Origin: Anastatus disparis
Taxonomy: Eukaryota > Arthropoda > Insecta > Hymenoptera > Eupelmidae
Direction: 5' to 3'
NCBI GenBank assembly: GCA_017163975.1
Contig: JAFFSR010000239.1
Span: 1,860,001-1,924,000, forward strand
DNA length: 64,000 nt
The position numbers and the translations under genes were made by a program. Below the pieces are notes generated by a model that had not been told where the DNA came from, searched no databases, and saw only the letters and a program-made list of their open reading frames with translations. Positions 26,207 through 48,000 of the stretch are shown in pieces. Within the stretch, counting starts at the first letter, position 1, and each line of letters begins with the position of its first letter.

Positions 26207-26342
26207 CCCGGCAGAAAATTGAGCATATTCTGGGCAGGATTTCTGGCCAACAAAAGTTAAAATGACACTTATCTAAAAATTTTGTTTTAATTTATGTTGA
26301 TCAGGAATTCTGCCCAGGATATGGATATTTTCTACCAGGGTT
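26207..26342. mobile_element. Short inverted-repeat element (MITE-like)
   Basis: The left arm (26207-26253) and the reverse complement of the right arm (26297-26342) match over about 45 bases with a few mismatches. Shared blocks include GGCAGAAAAT/GGTAGAAAAT, CTGGGCAG and CAACA. There is no coding capacity. I could not see a convincing target-site duplication, so the class is uncertain. Confidence 0.65.
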
Positions 26343-28685
26343 ATTAATCCAATATTCTAATATAAAATTTTCGAGTATAAAATAAAAAAAAAATAATCGA
26401 AGCGTTCATAGAGCCTGATATTACATTTATTATCTGCATCAAATTTAATTAAACGATTGTTTTGTTTTATTGTTCTTCCCCCTAATATCTTCTGAAAGTC
26501 TTCCATGATATTTAAAGTTTGAAAACGATAGAAACATAATGAAATAACTGCGTATGTGTGAACTGCGAGAAGGTGATGGTTTGGTGATCAGAGCAGAAAA
26601 GGAGAGACATGATGATGAGAGAGAAAAATAATTTCAGTATACGTGATTAAACAATGATTCGTTTTTATTTCGAAACACACAGGAGGATGTATTTATTTTC
26701 TCATTACAAAACAAAAAGAATTGAAAAAAAAGGTATATATATATGTATATCATATAAACAGCGTAGCCGAACATTAGACGAGGCAATGCGAACTTGAAAA
26801 TGACTTAGCTACAGTTGGTTATAAGAAGAAAAAATATATATATTTTTTTAAAATTAATATTGAATGAATCTTTTTTCTTTGTTTATAAAGGGAATAAAAG
26901 ATAATAAATACTTGCAATATAAAAATGCAAAAAATTTAAAAATGTGCAAAAAGTGTGGATAAAAATTGATATTTAAAAATATTTCTTTTATAAAAGAAAA
27001 ATTGTATCCAAAGAAATAATTATCAAAATCTAGATAAAAAAAAGTAATTTATATCAAAAAAGTTCAAAAATTGCATCAACTAAGTTCGACTGATTGAAGC
27101 ATGCTATGTTAAAGATTGAAATTGTCTTAAGGATAAAAAAGATAAAATATTTTTATAATGCTTAACAAGACAAATTCAATCGAAGCTACCAAAAAAAATA
27201 AAGAAATAAAGAATAAAATAAAAATAAAGAGAAACGAGCTACGAGATAATCATAAAAGTAAAAAAAATAATATGAGATAAAGTATAAAAAAGAGTCAAAT
27301 AACAATGTACAGATGTGTCTTAAGTTTTGTAGGCATGGCGGTAATAATATCGTAATAAAAAAATAAGTAATCAGGCTAACGTAAATGACTCGTGCCTTGA
27401 ATAATAAAAAAAAAATTAAAGAGAAAGTATATGTCAAAAGACGAAGTATAAGTGTATATGTGAAAGACGTATTTTTGATGGCCGATTAAAATATATATAG
27501 ATATATTGAGAAAAGAAAATATGTAATGCTGAGATAAGCGAAAAAATATTGTATATACTTTGTATTTTTTTTATGCAGGAGGCGTTTAGACAGAAAAGTT
27601 CAATAAAGGTATATAAAATGGTGTAATGAAATCGATATCGAAAAGAATTTGTTTTTTTTTCTGTAAATATAAGTAATACGGAAAAAAAGAAAGATAAAGA
27701 GATGTTGGAAAAAAGATGTACAAAAGAAAGAAACTGAGTATGTAAAGGATACAAAATTATAAGAAAAACGAGAATTTTTAATAATTTTTTTCTTTTTTTT
27801 ATGTACATGTTAAATAAAAAAGAAAAAAAATAAAGAAAAAGGATGAACAAAAGGTGCACGCGCGCAAAGACGCGAGCGAAAAAAACAATGGAAAAAAAAT
27901 AATGAATAACAATTAATATAAAATATTATATCGAGGTATGGAAATAAGAAAAGAAGGTTTCGGCACATTGACAACTATCTAGATAGCTAATATAAAAAAT
28001 AGAAAAAAAAATAATAATAACGACAATCGAAGCATTCAATTTTATCGACGATTAATAAGGTTGAATGATACTTCTTACCATCTGTCCGTGCAGCAATTAT
28101 TTTTTTTTGTTCGAAAAAGAAAAAGAGAAATATACATTTTTATGTGCTCTTATAAAATTTGATAGTTTAATAAAAAGAAAAGTAATAAAAGAGTAATTTT
28201 GTAAATTGAATTGTATTTTTTTTTCCTTTTTTAAGGAAGAAATAAAAATGTGCGTGGAAATTTCGTTTAACGTGTATTTTGTATAATTAAAATTAAAAGA
28301 CTAAAGGCAGTGTTAAAACAATTCATAATTAATAATTATAAAAATGGCTTACTAAACAATTCATAAAAAAATTTCAAATTGAGTCAAAATAGATTTTTTA
28401 AATTACGAATTATTCCATCACTGCATGGATAATGTTAATTTAAAGTATAAATTATCACAATCGTAAGAAGTAGTGTTCAAAGACGTCACTTAACTCTTAC
28501 CCACACATATGTAATAAAATATGTGCTTATATGGTGTTATTAAAAAAGAAAAAAATACGTTTTACAAAAGTGAAAGAGAAAAGTGAACGACTTTCTTATT
28601 TTTTTTTTATATTGGAAGAGAAAAAAAAAATATAAGAAGAAAAAATAAAAGATTTTGTTAATAGACAAATGAAAACGAACATTAC

Positions 28686-28766
28686 CTTCTTCGAGTGCAT
28701 CGTCTCCGTCGCTCATAAGTTCGTCGTCCGAGCAAATGTTTAGGACGTTTACTAACATTTCCGTAA
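28686..28766 (-). CDS. CanA: CanA exon: end of calcineurin-B helix and acidic linker
   Basis: This exon encodes visible residues 344-369, [17 protein letters not shown] then SDGDDALEE. The first part completes the helix that packs into calcineurin B. The acidic part leads to the calmodulin-binding exon. The acceptor is TCTGTAG (AG at 28768-28767) and the donor is GAAG|GTAATG at 28686/28685. Phase is 1 in and 1 out. Only 161 bp of intron separate it from the preceding exon. The symmetric phase-1 intron that follows can accept in-frame cassette exons. Confidence 0.96.
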
Positions 28767-28871
28767 CTACAGACAAGTGGAAAAAGTGTTAGAAAATAAT
28801 TTATTTGTAACATATTTAAAAAATTTTAAGATAGTAAAAATAAATATTATTATTTATTAATGAAATTGTTA

Positions 28872-36212
<7,341 letters not shown>

Positions 36213-36352
36213 CTGTAGAAATACGAGCAGCCTCTTACGCTATTGTGAGAAAAATGCTCTGCGTTCTTTTCATTTCCGAAATCTTCGAGGGGATCCGACC
36301 AAAGAAGATCGCACATTGGTCCGAATGCTGGTGGCTCTTTGAACCTGTCGAG
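36213..36352 (-). CDS. CanA: CanA exon: catalytic core with MCDLLWSDP
   Basis: This exon encodes visible residues 197-242: [20 protein letters not shown], then [20 protein letters not shown], ending GCSYFYR/S across the junction. DLLWSDP is a PPP-family core motif. The NAEHFSHN stretch lies where family members vary. The acceptor is TTATAG (AG at 36354-36353) and the donor is CAG|GTAAAG at 36213/36212. Phase is 0 in and 2 out. Confidence 0.97.
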
Positions 36353-38633
<2,281 letters not shown>

Positions 38634-38730
38634 TTAACGTTTGCAATACATTCCTATTTTAACTTTTTCTAATCATATCATCAATTTTCAGTTAAAAAAA
38701 AATATCTAAGAACAGATATAAAATTTATTT

Positions 38731-38935
38731 TTATTTTTTTTTTCAATTTAACATCACTGTATTTATGATATCATTGCGTTACTAATTAGCGACGGAGATT
38801 CACAGTGTGTTTGTGAACAAAGCACATGTAACGTACAGTGGTATTTGTATCAATCGCCCGACGAGAATGGGATTCGAACTCGCGTCCTCGAGATTACGAA
38901 TCCATCGCCCTACCGACTGAACCACTGACGACCTC
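38731..38935 (-). mobile_element. tRNA-derived SINE, copy 2, with target-site duplication
   Basis: Same head and body as the other copies, on the minus strand: the tRNA-like part is near 38860-38935, the body follows and an A-rich tail ends at 38731. The 12-bp direct repeat TAAAATTTATTT flanks it exactly (38719-38730 and 38936-38947), as expected of LINE-mobilised insertion. It lies in the CanA intron between 39377 and 38573, in the same orientation as the gene. Confidence 0.92.
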
Positions 38936-39377
38936 TAAAATTTATTTATTAAGCCAAAGTTTAGATTGAATTGGAGAAATCTTGCTTAACCGAATTGCTT
39001 ATAATTAATCTATTTTAGAATTCCAATATAAATAGATTTTTTACTAAAGAAAAATAAAAAAAAAATTCATTTTTCATAAATGCTATACTTAAGAAATTTT
39101 TAGCATATTTTTATCTGTATTCATCGCGTGTATTTATTTTTGTTTGATTTTCTATCTGTGATATCACTTTTAATTTAATTTATTGAATTACTATTATAGT
39201 ATTATTATTTCTATTATCTCCTAAGACTGTGATATCATACTGTACAATTCTATTTTTATTGTGCAATATTACTTATGTATTTTATATTATTTTAATTTAA
39301 TTGTGTGTTACACGCTCTTTTTGTAAATATATTACAAAATAAAAATCAATCTATCTTAAGAAAGGGATCAAACTTAC

Positions 39378-39489
39378 ATTCTTGCTTAAATGTGAAGTAT
39401 TCTGTAAGATGCCGACACTCGTGATTACCCCTAAGGAGAAAGAGTGTATTTGGATGGCACAATTTCAATGCCCACAGGTACAATACGCA
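39378..39489 (-). CDS. CanA: CanA exon: catalytic core with RGNHE
   Basis: This exon encodes visible residues 111-147: [20 protein letters not shown], then [22 protein letters not shown] is the PPP hallmark. N132 (human N150) binds metal and the adjacent His (human H151) is the catalytic acid. The acceptor is TATTACAG (AG at 39491-39490) and the donor is AAT|GTAAGT at 39378/39377. Phase is 0 in and 1 out. Confidence 0.98.
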
Positions 39490-40181
39490 CTGTAATACAA
39501 TAAATTACATAAAATATTACGTAAATACCAATCAAAATGTATTTCATGCCACAGTGAACCAAAATTATAAATGGATTATTATATAATCTTCGAGTAGTTC
39601 AAATAATGAATGTATCATTTTTTTTATGTAAATGTATCAAATCATCTCTAAACGTTATTAAAAAGAAAAAAGAAAAAATAACAGAAAGAATTTTTAAATT
39701 TTCCACGAAAGCATTCGACAACAGTCTGAGTTATTAATAAATTTTTAAAGAAAACGCCGTGTGCGACTAGTAAGAATAATATTTTGAAATTTAAATCTTT
39801 CCGCTGACCCAGACAATTCTAATCTACTCATTATTATTTACATTTTACAGTAGCTTTCTCATTACGTTTAACAATAGTTTACAAGTATTTTCTTTTTTTT
39901 CTTTTTAAAAACACGAATAGTTGTACCAAAAAAATAAAAAGATAATATTAATTATATTTAAATAAAAATAAATGAAATTTCTTATAAATTATTAAAAAAA
40001 AACAAAATATTTGTACAAATTCTACTTTAAATTGAAAATTTAATTAAAATTCAATTAAATCGAATTCCTTATAAAAAATTTGGTAGTCCCGAATTCTATT
40101 AAAACTAAAATATTTAGAACTATAAAAAAGGGTGAGAAATCAAAAAAAAAGAAAATTTTTTTTTCTCATCTAAATACTGAC

Positions 40182-40306
40182 CTCGATACTGAAGTAGCCT
40201 CTATCGACGTAATCCCCAAGGAAAAGGTATTTCGTGGACGAGGGTGGTCCACCTACTTCGAATAATTTCATTAAATCGTAGAACTGCCCGTGAATATCGC
40301 CACAGA
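40182..40306 (-). CDS. CanA: CanA exon: catalytic core with GDIHG and GDYVDRG
   Basis: This exon encodes visible residues 70-110: [39 protein letters not shown] and IE. D72 and H74 (human D90, H92) and D100 (human D118) bind the two catalytic metals. GDxHG and GDxVDRG are diagnostic of PPP phosphatases. The acceptor is AATTACAG (AG at 40308-40307) and the donor is GAG|GTCAGT at 40182/40181. Phase is 1 in and 0 out. Confidence 0.98.
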
Positions 40307-40390
40307 CTGTAATTAATATAAGAAAATAAAAATTGGTTAAAGTAGTCTTTTTTTTTAAATGAAAGCAAAGTTATTGCTTCGAAATATACT

Positions 40391-40600
40391 TAAGAGCCGG
40401 GCCCACCGGCGCAGCGCGCGAGGGCGCCAGAAACCCCCATAAAGCACGGAGAAAGCCCACCCCCGAAATCAATACAAAACACACCCGAGATATTCGAAAA
40501 AACGAATCAAACAGCAAACACCACCCGAACGAAATAAAAACAACAAACACACCCCCCGAATAAACGAAAAAATCACCCCCAACAAGAAAACGATTCAATA
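40391..40600. repeat. G+C-rich, C/A-strand-biased insertion-like block
   Basis: 40391-40440 is extremely G+C-rich, with GCCGGGCCCACCGGC (5-bp stem) and GCGCAGCGCGCGAGGGCGCC. It is followed to about 40595 by sequence rich in CCC and AAA on + with almost no G. Both compositions are foreign to the intron around them. It may be a fragment of a retroelement or a recent insertion. No coding frame or clear flanking duplication was recognised. Confidence 0.4.
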
Positions 40601-41412
40601 TTTAATTATTATATAATATAATCTGATATTATTAATTAAAAAATATAAAAAAACCCGTTATAGATAAACGAGCGACAGCACATAGCGACAGCATCTCTTC
40701 TCTATCTAGGCCAACACGACACGCAGCGCCGCCAGATGTTTGTCGACAACCACGCAGAATTATAAACAAGTTTGATTTTCTGATGTTTCAATCTTTATTA
40801 AAGATTTATATTTTTGATTGATTTTCACATTATCATGTGAAAAGACATTTCACTTAATAACGAGGATTGATTGAACGTATACTTTTGACAGATAATAAAT
40901 GCAATTTCTGACGGTAGTACTTTTACACAGTTCAAAAAGTTGTATTAGCTCCCGCTAAAGGGAGAAACCGAAGCCCCTGCTAAAAAATAGTTACGTATTT
41001 ATGGCGTGAAAGTCTTTAAATTTCACCCTTATATGAAGTTATGCTTTTTATTCAAGTTACTCAATAATTTTTTTTTATATATTTTCATTTATATTGGTTT
41101 AATGAAACAAATTTATGTATAAGTCAATATTTTAAAGGATATTGAAATGTCATATAAAAATTCTAGAATTATAATATATCACTATCTTAGATACCCTTCT
41201 AGAAACTTTATCATCTAATATTTTCGATAAAACATGACACGTGTCATGTTTTTTCGAAGATATTCTTCGAAAAAATAGATATCCTTCTTCTCCTATAACT
41301 TAATTAAAGTTGCTCGTATCCGAAAACTTACAACCCGTGAAAAAAAAGTAGCAAAGAGAATAAAAACGAAAGATTAAAGTTATTTAATATTTTTTTAATG
41401 TAATATACTAAC

Positions 41413-41616
41413 CGGTGACGGGTGCCTCGATATCAATCATTGTCTTTTCGGAGCGAAGTAGAGCAGCGCCATCATTAATGATGCGCAACGCTGCTGCCTC
41501 GTCGATCCTTCCCTCGAGGATAAAGTGTTGCTTAAGAATATCCGGACGTGGCCTGCCTGTCCGTTGGTCGAATACCTCGGACACGGTAAGCTTGCGCGAC
41601 GGAGGGAATGGTACAT
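41413..41616 (-). CDS. CanA: CanA exon: N-terminal part of the catalytic domain
   Basis: This exon encodes visible residues 1-68. It opens [20 protein letters not shown], the conserved start of the animal calcineurin A core, and continues through [20 protein letters not shown] to [12 protein letters not shown]. The acceptor TTAATTTTCCAG (AG at 41618-41617) has a long T-rich tract, and the donor is ACCG|GTTAGT at 41413/41412. Phase 1 in means the first codon (D if the previous exon ends in G) is split with an upstream exon. The ATG at the exon edge is out of frame, so the true start is further upstream and not visible. Confidence 0.96.
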
Positions 41617-41790
41617 CTGGAAAATTAAAAAAAAAAGATATGAAATATCAATATTGATTCTTGTTATGAAATTGTTATGGGAAAAATGTCCAATAGTTTA
41701 GGGTTAAATTAATTGGATATTGGAGAATGTATTAATTCAAATAAATAGAGAAAAATATTCTAGTAAAAAGTATAATAATTTAAAATAATA

Positions 41791-41931
41791 TTGTCACAAA
41801 CTGTCATTGCAGCCAAAAATTACCATACTTTATGGTAAAGTTTACAAGAAATTTAATATAAACTTCTATATTTTTCCTAAATTTTACCATGAACTATGGT
41901 AATTTTTTGTTATGATGTCAGTCAGTGACAA
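41791..41931. mobile_element. Short inverted-repeat element (MITE-like)
   Basis: TTGTCACAAACTGTCAT on the left matches the reverse complement of the right end (TTGTCACTGACTGACAT). Homology continues inward through AAAAATTACCATA and ATGGTAAA. Arms are roughly 60 bases with mismatches around a short centre. There is no coding capacity. It lies 55 bp from the next element. Confidence 0.6.
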
Positions 41932-41985
41932 CTTTATTTTAAACTATACAATGAATTTTTTCTTCGTATACTATTTATATTTTAA

Positions 41986-42166
41986 GGCGACCAAAGAGAT
42001 TAGGTTAAATTTTCATTTCGTAGTTTACGAATTGGATTTTTTAATTTTCCAACATTCTATGGATTTGAAAAAATGGTGGTAAATTAAAAGATTTCAAAAA
42101 TTTCATGTGTTAGAAGCGCGATTTGTAAACTGAATAATGAAATCTAACCTAATCTCTGAAGTCGCC
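41986..42166. mobile_element. TTAA-flanked inverted-repeat element (piggyBac-type MITE candidate)
   Basis: Flanked by TTAA on both sides (41982-41985 and 42167-42170). The termini GGCGACCAAAGAGATTAGGT and GGCGACTTCAGAGATTAGGT (the right end read in reverse complement) match at 18 of 20 positions, and similarity continues inward to about 50 bases. A TTAA target is the known signature of piggyBac-family transposition. There is no transposase, so it would be non-autonomous. Confidence 0.7.
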
Positions 42167-44889
42167 TTAAGTAACTGATAGAATGTTTATTTACGTTAAT
42201 TTAAAAATCGTTATTTAAAAATTATAAATAGAGTGTAAATGATGAATGAAAAATAATTATAAAACTTGATTAAGTTGTCTAGGTATTCAACAATGAATAT
42301 CTAGGTAGATTGAACACATTAATCTCGTAATGTTGCCTAACGACAGCGATACTCCTCATTTCTTTAATAAACGAGACAGTTGAAAAATCATAAATAAACA
42401 AATATAGGTCAACGTTGTTTATAATAAAAAAGGGTCGCAAATAACGTTTTAATGCATATGGATAATAAAAAAATAAAAAAAACGACATTTCACCCGTCAT
42501 ACTTCCTTTATATTCATTTCAATCTATTACCATATATGAAATTCTACAAATAAGTCAAATTGATATAATTTACGAATATGTACATAAATATATATAAGCT
42601 TTTTTTCCTCTTCACCATTAAGATAATAAGAGTAATATGCTTTTAATCTGATACTATGTCTAATAAAAATGATCTTTGTGTATTCGTTATACGCAATGAT
42701 AATAATAATAAGCAGTCATTATAGGATAAACCTTCCAAGTTCTTAATGCAGTCGACTCAACAGGTGATACATGTACCTAGTAGCCTTTAGCAAACGGCAT
42801 AAGTCATTTCTAATGAAAATAGATCAATGACAACGTCTATTCTCATTGTATCTCACACTTATCAGATGTCTTTTAAAATTTAATTCATCATTGAATTTTA
42901 AAAATATAAACAAGCAAAGAATCTAATTAAATTTTCATAAAATATTTTTTTTATTTTTGTAAAAAATGAAAAAATACTGTGACAATACTTATTTTAATAT
43001 TAATTTGTTGCAAGTATCGAGCGTAATCATATTACTAAAAATCCAAATCATGTATAGTGTAATTATGAATATAAGTATGAAAACAAAGTTAACTAAAAGT
43101 AGTTAATTAAATAACCTAGAGTAAATGAAAAAAGTTTAAGTATTTAGGTATATATACTAATATAAATCTAGATAATTACTTAGTTTTACTAACTAATTAC
43201 GTTGAAAACAAACTTTTTTGATATCTTACATCTCGAAAATGTCAAGTTAAAAAAAAAGAACAACCAAACTTTACATTGCGTTCTCATTAAAATTTAATTT
43301 GAAAAAAAATATATGTACTCGCAGACTTGACCAGGTGTGTAGAATAAATGACAGTAGTGCGAAAAAAAAACTTTTGCCGCGTTGTCGTCGTCGCATTTGT
43401 CCTTAAATGAGATTACGTCAGACTATGTAACGTTTTATGTACTATATGTATACTGCACAAGAACAGTCAAGGTATTCTTCGTTGTCACATATACGATATA
43501 TTTTAGAGCTTAACCATAAGTTCCATGTATCTATCTCATATCGTAGTTTACAAAAAAAAATTCAATAATAATTATAATTGATAACTGACTTGGTTGGTAT
43601 TTGTTTAATTTATCATCGCGAATTCCTTTTTTTTCTGGTATTTCATATCTAGTTGCTCGAGTGTTACTAACGTTATAGATTTTTATACTTTTTATATTTT
43701 CTAACACTCAATATTTCAAATAATTTTCCAAAGAGAATTAAAATAAATTTTTAAATAACATCTGACTTAGCTTTGCAAGCTCTAGTTTTGGCAATTATTA
43801 TAAAAATTACGAATACGGAATCAAAGATTTAACCTAACCTAGAAATTTTATATTGATGGATATTCATCATAAGAAAAATAATAACATTTATTATTATAGT
43901 TGATATTTCAAATTGTAAATATATCAAATCCAACATTTATATAAAATTTAATTTTTTATTTTTCATAAAATAAAAGAACAAATCCAAATAAATGCGATAA
44001 AATGAAAAAAGGATTGCTGTATATGCTTCCAATAATAGTCAAACTTTTAACCTTACATTTTAACCTTAACCCTCTGTACAGAGTTCTCAAACACTACAAA
44101 GCTATATAAAAAGAAAACTAAAAAAAATACCAGTTTTTGCACGTGTGTAAGTCACGAGAGAGCTCATAAAAGGACTATTCGTCGTTGCGGAACAAAAATC
44201 CTAGAAAGCAGCTTTGGCTCGCTAAATAAAATACGTAATGTCACATAAGAAAAAAAAGACACACAAGAGAAAGAGCAAACGCGTGGGTGAAACTAAAAAG
44301 AAAATGAAAAAGGTAAAAAAAAACATTGCAGGGACTGATAAGACCTATATAAGGAATAGATATATATTCATTGATCGACAAAGTTGAGTACGCGCGCACG
44401 CGTCTGCGTATATATACGCTTATACCAATGAATTGTGGATTCTTTTGGGAAAAACTTAGAAACGATACATCAAGTTTTCCGCGTGTATAATATACCCATG
44501 CGTATTTTTTTCGTATTTGTTGTATAGGCAACAAGCATAAGAGAAACGCTTTTTTTTTTCTTTTTCTTTTGTGCACATGTCCAAAAAACTTATAAATTCG
44601 ATGACCGGAAATTTGGATTTGTAAGGGACGCACACACGATATTATTTTCTCATTATTATGTTTATGAATTATGAGACTACTTTGATTAACAGCGATAGAC
44701 TTTTTCTTACACTGTATTGGGGGTTCATAGATTTATTGAAGTCAGATAGAAAATTTTGCATATAAATTATTTTGCATTTAGTTTTAAACATCATTTTTTT
44801 TACTTTTATTTTCATTTAAAAATGTTTAGATTCTGAATTTTTTATTATCACCTTCCATTTTAATTTATAAATAAAACATAATTAAAATA

Positions 44890-45080
44890 GGTTGTCAGTG
44901 ACTCAGTCGGTAGAGCGATGGATTCGTAATCTCGAGGATCCGAGTTCGAATCCCGCTCTCGGCAACCGATTGATACAAGCATTACTGTATTTAATACACA
45001 CGCTTTGTTCATGCAAACACACTGAGAAACCTCCGTCGCAAATCGGCATCGTAATGATAGAATAAATACAGTGACGTTAA
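44890..45080 (+). mobile_element. tRNA-derived SINE, copy 3
   Basis: The head at 44890-44967 has GGTTG/CAACC acceptor arms, GACTCAGTCGGTAGAGCG, the CGT anticodon position and GAGTTCGAATCCC. The body ATACAAGCATTACTGTA onward matches copies 1 and 2, ending near CAGTGACG. TTAAAATAG before and TTAAATAG after may be a slightly eroded target-site duplication. It is antisense to CanA. Confidence 0.9.
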
Positions 45081-48000
45081 ATAGAATAAAAAGAGATTAC
45101 GATTAGTTCTACTCAATTCTCCTTCAGGTAAATTTTTATATTACAATTCAATGATTCGAATAAATAAATAAATAAATTAATCAATACTCTAAAGAATTGA
45201 CTATCAAAGTGAACTGTACAAAGTAATTTTAACATAATATTCATAATGTCTTTTTAGTTCATATTTCAGTCAATCTTCTTCCCAAAATAAAGCTTTAGTT
45301 ATCTTGTTTTTCCCTTCTACATTCATTTATTTCACTTTGATTGATCATCTAATCCAATGAACTGAACATACATTCAATTTTTCTTCTCCTCTATTTAGGG
45401 TAAAAATTCATCTAACGAATTTTAGGGGAATACTTTTACGTAAATAATGTAAATTTTACTGAACAAATACCGCAAATTATATTTTCCTCGCTTAATTAAC
45501 AAACATTTTGTACCACCCTGTACTTTTATATAAACATAAATATTACCATTGTAGGAAAAAGAAATCTGTTTGAATTTATGAATATTTTATCTTTATAATA
45601 TGGCTATTTATTTAATTTATTAAACAAGGTATATGCATTTTGGCTGGGAATTAAATGCGTTAACCTATTCGAATGTGTGTCAAGTATCTTTCATAATATG
45701 TTTTTCTTTCATTTTTATGAAATTTCTCCACAAAGCCGGAATATTTTTATTAATTAATCAAATTACTCGACTCCTTTTTACGCTGTTAAAAAAAAAATTA
45801 AAAACTTTTTTTATACGTCTGCATATCTTATTTTTTCAGCTAATTAATGTTTGATGTAATATTTATATTGTCTTGAATTTAAAAAAAAAAACAGTTATTA
45901 TTTTTGTGTACGAAAAAATTAATGATATTTTAAATAAAACAACGGAACAGCATTAGCAGCGGTGTATGTTTCTCAGCCTCTTTAAAATTCTAATCTTGTC
46001 GCGAGAGGCAAGTTAATGCGGTTGTTCCGGGACTTTGAAAAATAGATGACCTATTTTTTTTCTATCTTTTGTCAAATTACTTTTTAATTAATATTAGTTT
46101 TCGAAATTTTTAATTTTCTATGTGTTGTAAAACCATTTTCAACTTGTATTATTTATCTTTAATTTGCTAAATTTAGAAATTCGTTTCGACGCTCATTTAT
46201 TTGAAAAAAAAAGATATGTGATTTAAAAGTAAGAAATTAACTTGTTTCTTTATATTGTTTACTTAAATGCAAATAATAAAATGTATTATATAAATATTAA
46301 ACATTTTCTTAAATAATAAAACCTACAGGCATTTTCTTTAAAAATCAAAATAAATGAAAATAAGCTAAGAAAAAAAACTAAAAATGATGTCTGACCTAAT
46401 TTATTTATTTGCATTCGAAAAAAAGCCACGTCTCTAAGACTAGCGTATACACGCGTGCAGTAAAAAGGCTCGAATTTACAAATTCCGTTTGTAAGAGTAT
46501 CTATATGCGCATCCCCAAAGAGTACAGAGTTGTCCAGTTTTTTTTTTCTTTTTGGGATGTGTTTTTTTCGTTTTTTTTTGGCAATCATACTGCAGTATTA
46601 CCAAAGCCATTCCTCCGAATCCTAAAGCGCATCGCGTACATAACACAGCTTTAAATAATTAAATTAGAAACGAAGGTATATGTACCATAAGGCAGAATAT
46701 TTATCTATTAAGCGCGTGTTTGGGTCTCGTACAGAGTTTGCTCAATAAAATCTTAATTTGTCATGAGGCCACGTTTTTTTATCTCTCTTTTATTTTCTTA
46801 TTCTTATTAGGTATAAACATGTATAGCATGTGTTTGTCGATATATATATATTTTTGGATCGTTCGAGAATATATTTACAAGACTGCAATGAAATCTGGTG
46901 CTCTTTTTTCGCAAAGATTTTATCGTCGTTCGTGTTATGAGTTTATCATTTAAATATAAAAATTTAACTGGAGCTTTTTTTCGCGAAGCTAAATATTATT
47001 CTTTAAACAATTGTAATTTCTTGGAAAGCTTAACGACGAAATTCTTGTACGTTTAGGTGATTTTAAAAATAATTTTTCATGGTAAAAGAAACTTGTTGAC
47101 ACCGCGTTGGAACTTCCAAATTTTTCTAATAAATTCACTGAATACTTCATTTCAATATTTATTCACAACGTATAATCAAGATTATTCAAAAAATTTTTTT
47201 AAGTATCAAAGTAAAATTAGTGTAATAACTTGAAATATTTAAAGATTAATTTTTTTTACATAGATATTGAATAACCCTTATCTAATGAAAAAAAGAAGTT
47301 AATTAACTATTAATTAAACAACAAGTAGCCACTACAGGCCTTTTTTATGTAGGTCACTTATTATCAATAATTAAAATACGTCTCGTAAGTAGTTTAATCT
47401 TTAAAGATATGAAATAATAATTTAATAAAATGGTAATTAAAAAAAATTTCAAAGATACTCGTGATCTACGCGAAAATCTAAAACTGTCATTATTTTAATT
47501 GAAAGTTTGATAATGATAAGGAATAAGATGAAATATCAAATGTTTCAGCGTACATTGAGGGGTTAATTATACATCAGATCAAAATATATCTTATCGGATA
47601 ATTAATTTAAAAGATCAATAGCATAATGTTATATTTAAAATTAACAAGATACCATCGCGTTTAATTATTCATTCCAGCAACTTTTCTTTTTCAAATTTAA
47701 AAATAAAACATGAATGTATATTAAAAAAAAAAAAACTGTTAACAATTGTCCCACTTCTAATTCGATGTGTCCGTATGATATAGACAGAAGCCGGCGGGCA
47801 ATTTTCAGAGGGCCCTCGAATCTCGATAAGAGGCAAGGGATAAAATCAGCTACTTAGAACGCCCGACTTCTTGCAATCTTTATGCATATATATACATATC
47901 CATATGTATGTGTGTGTATGCATGTAACGTTAGATTAAGGCATATTATATTCGAGCGATAAACGTGCGAGCGGCAGTTGAGTTTTACAACGTTAGAGAAG

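Larger units (their letters stand above)
10007..28685 (-). other. 18.7-kb CanA intron between the calcineurin-B helix and calmodulin-binding exons
   Basis: This A/T-rich intron contains no independent gene that I can support. Open frames inside are translations of T/A runs, CT repeats or TAC/TTC-type repeats. Notable contents are listed separately: a hairpin-bearing repeat (13741-14010), a TA microsatellite, G-rich tracts, an AG-depleted zone (17713-18546), a candidate microexon with its own AG-free upstream zone (25272-25509) and an inverted-repeat element (26207-26342). Much of 27180-28140 is purine-rich on + (pyrimidine-rich in the transcript). Confidence 0.85.
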
